Assembly: GCA_948470475.1 (NCBI GenBank)
Contig: OX419336.1
Coordinates: 33,813,415 to 33,877,414, forward strand
Reading direction: 5' to 3'
Length of the DNA stretch: 64,000 bases
Origin: Galaxea fascicularis
Lineage: Eukaryota; Cnidaria; Anthozoa; Scleractinia; Euphylliidae
In this document: in pieces, positions 60,101-64,000 of the stretch
Layout: each line of letters starts with the position of its first letter
How positions within the stretch are numbered: the stretch's first letter is position 1
Position numbers and translations under genes: made by a program
Notes under the pieces: model-generated
Seen by the model: only the letters and a program-made list of their open reading frames with translations
Told to the model about the DNA's origin: nothing
Database searches by the model: none

Positions 60101-63100
60101 AAAATGTAACAATAATGTATCCTTTTCCGTACAACAAAAACATAACATACTTGAGATTCTGCAAGGGATTGTTGAAGTTCTTCCTTTTCATTTCTAAAAC
60201 AAGAAGAGAATGAGGTACTTTTCTTACATCTCTGCCGCTCACTTTATCAACTTGAGGAACTTGACTATCAATCCTGTCGCAATTCATCCTTGACTTTGCA
60301 TTCATGGTCTCCTTACCTTTCCTTTGCAAATTTTTCTTGTAGGTCTTGTATATTCTCCTCCAAGTACTTTTGGTTATAATTTGAATTGTAAATCTTTCCT
60401 TCTAAGTCACTGATAGCTCTCTAAAACGAATAAAAAAAAAACACTTCAAAATTCTAATTCGACCTGGATACAGTAGACGAGAAGAGCCACTACGTGGATG
60501 TCCACTGTTAAATCCTATTTATTTTATATATGAAAGAAAGAGCAACTTCGTTTCAAAACTGTTTACAAGGTCCAAACAAGTACGCCCATCAGTCTAAGAC
60601 ATTAGATTTCTCTAATTCGCGCACTGTCAGTTTTTCATTGAGCTATCCTTGTAAATAGTTTTTCCCACACCACTGAATAGTATGTATAGTATGGCCAGAG
60701 GGAAAGTTGTCCAGTTTAAGTTATACCCTCGGAGTAGTTAAATTCGCTCACTTCTTCAATAACATTCAATACCTGTTTTTCTTCCAAAGAAAGTGTTAAA
60801 AGACGGATCTTTTCCTCCAATTCTTCTTTCTCCGCGTTGACTTCACCTAGATCCTTCGTCAAGGAGGAGTTCGTGGTCTTGTGAAAAGAAAATCCATTTA
60901 ACACGCATGGGAATTTCAATAAATTTTATGAACTATGAACCTGTAAGGAAACTGGCGCATTTGTGTGATTAAAATTACTGGATCACATAAAGTGGTGCAA
61001 AGCATCTAATGGTATGAAGATAGAAAAAGACTTTTACTTGAAGTCCAGCCAGGGTTTCCTTGCACTGCCGAATCATTTCTTCCTTCGACGTTGTTCTCTC
61101 TATTTCTTTGGAAAGATTTGTCTGTACGTCTGCATACGCCCTCTCCAACTCATGCTAAAAATGATGTTTAAAATTAAAGTTGACTATGATGCCAGAAGAA
61201 AGTCTTCATTGTGCTGTTGTAAACGTCAATGCGTTGGATTAAGCTATTTGTATACCTTCTCTTTCAGAATCCGATCATTTAAAGTGTCTACTTTTTCCTT
61301 TTCTCTTGTTATTGAATCTAAAATGAGAAAATAAAATTTCAGCTATACAGTATGAGTCCATTTTCAGTACTGAAATCACTTTTAAAAATCATGTATTAGA
61401 ATTCAAATTTTTGTAAATAGTGCAAACCCATTTCAGAGAACAATCTCATTGCGGACAGCATTTCTGATTTCAAAGAGCGGATAGCTGATTGAATCCAGGG
61501 GATAGCTCGCTTTCAGCGGATAAACGGTACGCCGCAATAAAAATGTTATCATTGTTATCCGCTGGATAAAGTTACCCTCTTTCAGTCTGTATCCGGCTTG
61601 TTTGTAATGTTGAGTTGAGTTCAATAAATTATCCTCATCCTTATCCTGATCCTTGAACAACTAGGGCCTTCCAACAGTGGGCCTCTCATAGTAAAGTTTA
61701 TTCAAAAATATACAAAAACGCAGTCTCACATTTGAAAACGTACCTAGCCTGACCTGTAGATCATTAATCTTCTCGTTGGCGGTTTCCTTCAAATTACGAA
61801 GAGTCTGTAAACTTGATGAAAAAAAACAAAAAACAACAACAACAAACGATTTACACCAAGTTGATGTTTATGTTTTTCGTTTATTATCAGCTAGACACAG
61901 ATACAAAACTTGAAATAAGTGTTTTGAATGTATAAACGTTTATGTGGTACCAAGATGATGAATGATAGAAGCTGATACGGTAGATAGAAGATTCGGGTGA
62001 ACTAATACGTTCCCTTACCTCTCTTCCATTGTTTCTTTGGTACTCAGCAAGGAAGAAATGTGTCCTTCTAACTCATCTAATACTTCTTTTTGCTCTTCCT
62101 TGATCCTAAGAATTTCCTCTTTCAAAGAATCGTTTTCTTGCCTTGAACCTTCAAGCTGTGATTGTACGACATTGCGTTCCTCTTCGATCCTATTGCATTC
62201 TTCCTAAAACAATTTAAGATAAATGTTTTCCTTTTCTGCTGGTGAGTATGCTCAAGTGGTGCTATTTTATAGTTGGATGTTTTTTTTTTGGGGGGTTAGG
62301 ACACAAACTCATTCTTTCGGCGTTCTCACCTTATTCAAACGTAGCATTTCCTCTGTTTTTTGAATTTGAGCTTGCTGCGATGTTATAACACCTTCAAGCT
62401 TCTTTACTTTATCGTGAAATAACTCTGTGAAATAAAAATGGAATTCAGTCACCTTTCCGACTTTCTTTTACCTAGTAACAAAGGCGTGGAACACCAGAAG
62501 TGATTGTGCTTATTACCAAGCTGTTGTCCCAAGGAAGTTGATTCCTCTTCACTTTTCTCTAGTGCTGCTTCCATGGTAGAAATATGGCTCTCCTTCGCCT
62601 TTCTTTCGTTTTCAAGCAGATGAATCTACGTGGTCAATAGAGTCACAATTTTCTTATTGCTGAGAGCCATTCACACTAACGATTATCTTAATCATGACTA
62701 GGAAAAATTGTTAATACCCGACTTGCTGCTTTGTCAAGCTTCTCGGTTGATTCCATCACAAAGCCCTCGTGTTCCTTCCTATGGTCTTCAACTGAAAGAT
62801 TCGAAGCAACATAACAATCACTTTAAAGTATGAAAAGCTATGGCCCAGCGGTTCAAAATGGATTCAAACGGTATCCAGACTAAAACGTAACTTAAAAGTT
62901 TCTCAACCTGAATTATCTTATTGCAGCTGATTTCCTTCACGTAACTCACTGAAAACTGTCAATGGAGCGAATTATTTTGAACAAGATAACTGAAAAAAAT
63001 GTCCTTGATCGTTTCAGAAAAAGACGCCGTTGCTTGAATCCGATCAGCCATTAATAAAGAAGCCATTATAATTAATGATTGCAACTTACGTTTATTCTTC

Positions 63101-63755
63101 ACTTCATTATACTTGGCCGTGTGTTCAATTTGAAGTTCCTGAAATTTAACTACTAGTTCCTGTTGAAGAGAATAAATTACAGTAAAAGTAACACTAATTG
63201 CCGTGGTCCTGATTTAAGAGTAACCAAGAATACCTACGAACAACGCAAACGGAAAAAAGCGTAATTGCCTGAAACTGTTCTTCACGTTTTTTCCCTTCAA
63301 ACCGAAGTTCATCACGATCAGCTTCGCCTGAGAAAAATAAACAAATGAATGAATAAACAACCATGACTTTCATTGAGTAATTCTATTCGGTTGGAAGAAT
63401 TTTTATGCGGGGCCCAGCGGCCCAGCCGATTATACATTAACATCACCGCTGAGTACTTTTCACCTTCCGGGAGTACCTGAGATAATTTATTTAACACGCA
63501 TTGCTTATGTATTTTTTTTTTATTAAACTAACTACTGGCGTTTATGATACGTTTTGAAAATTGCCGTTTCCCATGAAGATGATACTGGATAACAATGTGG
63601 ATGGAAAACTTTCACGACCAAAAGGGAGGCAGCACTGAAAACCAAATGTGGTTGAAAAGCTTGAGTCACAAACTGACTTACCTCTTTGTAGGTTATCCCC
63701 CACCTTTGCAGCATGATCTTTCAAAGCGTTCAACATGTCTCGGGTGTAAACAATT
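54176..63755 (-). CDS. Synaptonemal complex protein 1-like coiled-coil protein, 5' part beyond window
   Basis: Thirty minus-strand exons, all phases consistent: 63682-63755, 63269-63327, 63090-63159, 62718-62791, 62517-62625, 62330-62424, 62019-62203, 61744-61811, 61256-61317, 61038-61154, 60773-60877, 60317-60420, 60151-60193, 59876-59950, 59579-59649, 59132-59213, 58972-59034, 58620-58682, 58451-58513, 58212-58274, 58025-58087, 57301-57363, 56962-57072, 56379-56465, 56177-56251, 55969-56043, 55173-55400, 54872-55081, 54610-54705, 54176-54331. About 935 codons are seen. Roughly 660 residues are uninterrupted heptads. KCEKQINELCATLEKYK then ENEKIVAQKERELELL aligns by eye with the end of the vertebrate SYCP1 rod. 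The tail is basic and Ser/Pro-rich (TPKQPRGILK, KKRRVVF, then acidic SSSSGDEEE), as SYCP1 tails are. By family knowledge SYCP1 forms transverse filaments joining paired meiotic chromosomes, its C-terminus on the chromosome axes. Another long coiled-coil protein is the main alternative. Confidence 0.78.
55541..55852. mobile_element. 312-bp hAT-like MITE in an SYCP1 intron
   Basis: It starts CAGGGGCGTAGC and ends GCTACGCCCCTG, a perfect 12-bp inverted repeat of a type common to animal hAT MITEs. TACGTAC/GTACGCAC-like blocks occur near both ends. It lies in the intron between exons 55969-56043 and 55173-55400. No clear 8-bp duplication was found. Confidence 0.75.
61430..61675. repeat. Decayed relative of the 39920 MITE
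   Basis: It contains AGCGGATAGCTGATTGAATCC, TTTCAGCGGATAAACG and TTATCCGCTGGATAA in split form, and the end CTTGAACAACTAGGGCC. These blocks match the 127-bp element in FOLH1 intron 1. Its left end is lost. It lies in an SYCP1 intron. Confidence 0.5.
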
Positions 63756-63839
63756 CTGAAAAAATAGAAATTCTATTAGCATATTCAATGAATAACAGTG
63801 CATTTTTACAAAATGCATTATATGAAATGAATGCATTAC

Positions 63840-63940
63840 TAATCGGTTAAGTTAGACTAGTGCTAGACTATTAAGTTAGACTATTAGACTAGACAATAAG
63901 TTAGTGCTAGACTATGAAGTTAGACATGCTAGACTATTTT
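63840..63940. repeat. Degenerate TTAGACTA tandem array
   Basis: TTAGACTA or TAGACTAT motifs recur about eight times in 100 bp, with AAGTTAGAC linkers. The spacing is irregular. It lies in the intron upstream of the first SYCP1 exon seen. Confidence 0.75.
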
Positions 63941-64000
63941 TTATGTTTGGCCGCGGCGAAGTTTAATACTGATTCGAGCCGCAGAATGAACCACGATGTT

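Overview
The window looks like nuclear DNA of an animal, most likely an anthozoan cnidarian such as a stony coral. It is AT-rich. Its genes are split into many short GT-AG exons and encode animal proteins. The spaces between and inside genes are full of foldback elements, CR1-like LINE tails, a Penelope-like element and tRNA-derived SINEs of the kind familiar from corals. The species assignment is inference. All splice structures were built by hand, by matching exon phases and conserved protein sequence.

Five protein genes are present. (1) 544-11996, minus: a docking protein with a PH domain, an IRS-type PTB domain and an unusually long Tyr/Pro-rich tail (DOK/IRS type; 4 coding exons, 1203 codons). 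(2) 13784-23114, plus: YJU2/CCDC94, a spliceosome step-one factor (9 exons, 337 aa). (3) 28168-35135, minus: STRAP, a WD40 protein of the SMN/Gemin and TGF-beta receptor pathways (8 exons, 317 aa). (4) 37190-53232, plus: a glutamate carboxypeptidase II (FOLH1/NAALAD2-like, family M28B). It has 17 exons per transcript and two alternative first exons, each encoding its own membrane anchor. (5) 54176-63755, minus, cut by the window edge: the central and C-terminal part of a synaptonemal complex protein 1 (SYCP1)-like coiled coil (30 exons, about 935 codons seen).

Genes 1 and 2 are divergent with about 1.7 kb between them. Genes 2 and 3 converge on a 5-kb stretch holding two dead LINE tails and a MITE. 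Genes 3 and 4 are divergent with 2 kb of SINEs between them. Genes 4 and 5 converge on less than 1 kb. The five genes do not form a pathway: signalling scaffold, pre-mRNA splicing, snRNP assembly, extracellular peptidase, meiosis.

The most striking non-coding signal is a pair of identical, complete hammerhead ribozymes in inverted orientation in FOLH1 intron 1 (38025-38088 minus, 38281-38344 plus). A decayed Penelope-like element lies nearby, and its inverted terminal repeats carry hammerhead-like cores. FOLH1 introns also hold a near-perfect 235-bp palindrome, a perfect 51-bp palindrome, several foldback elements, and a 687-bp inverted-repeat transposon carrying an array of small palindromes. 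In the SYCP1 gene, six consecutive coiled-coil exons are each exactly 63 nt (three heptads).
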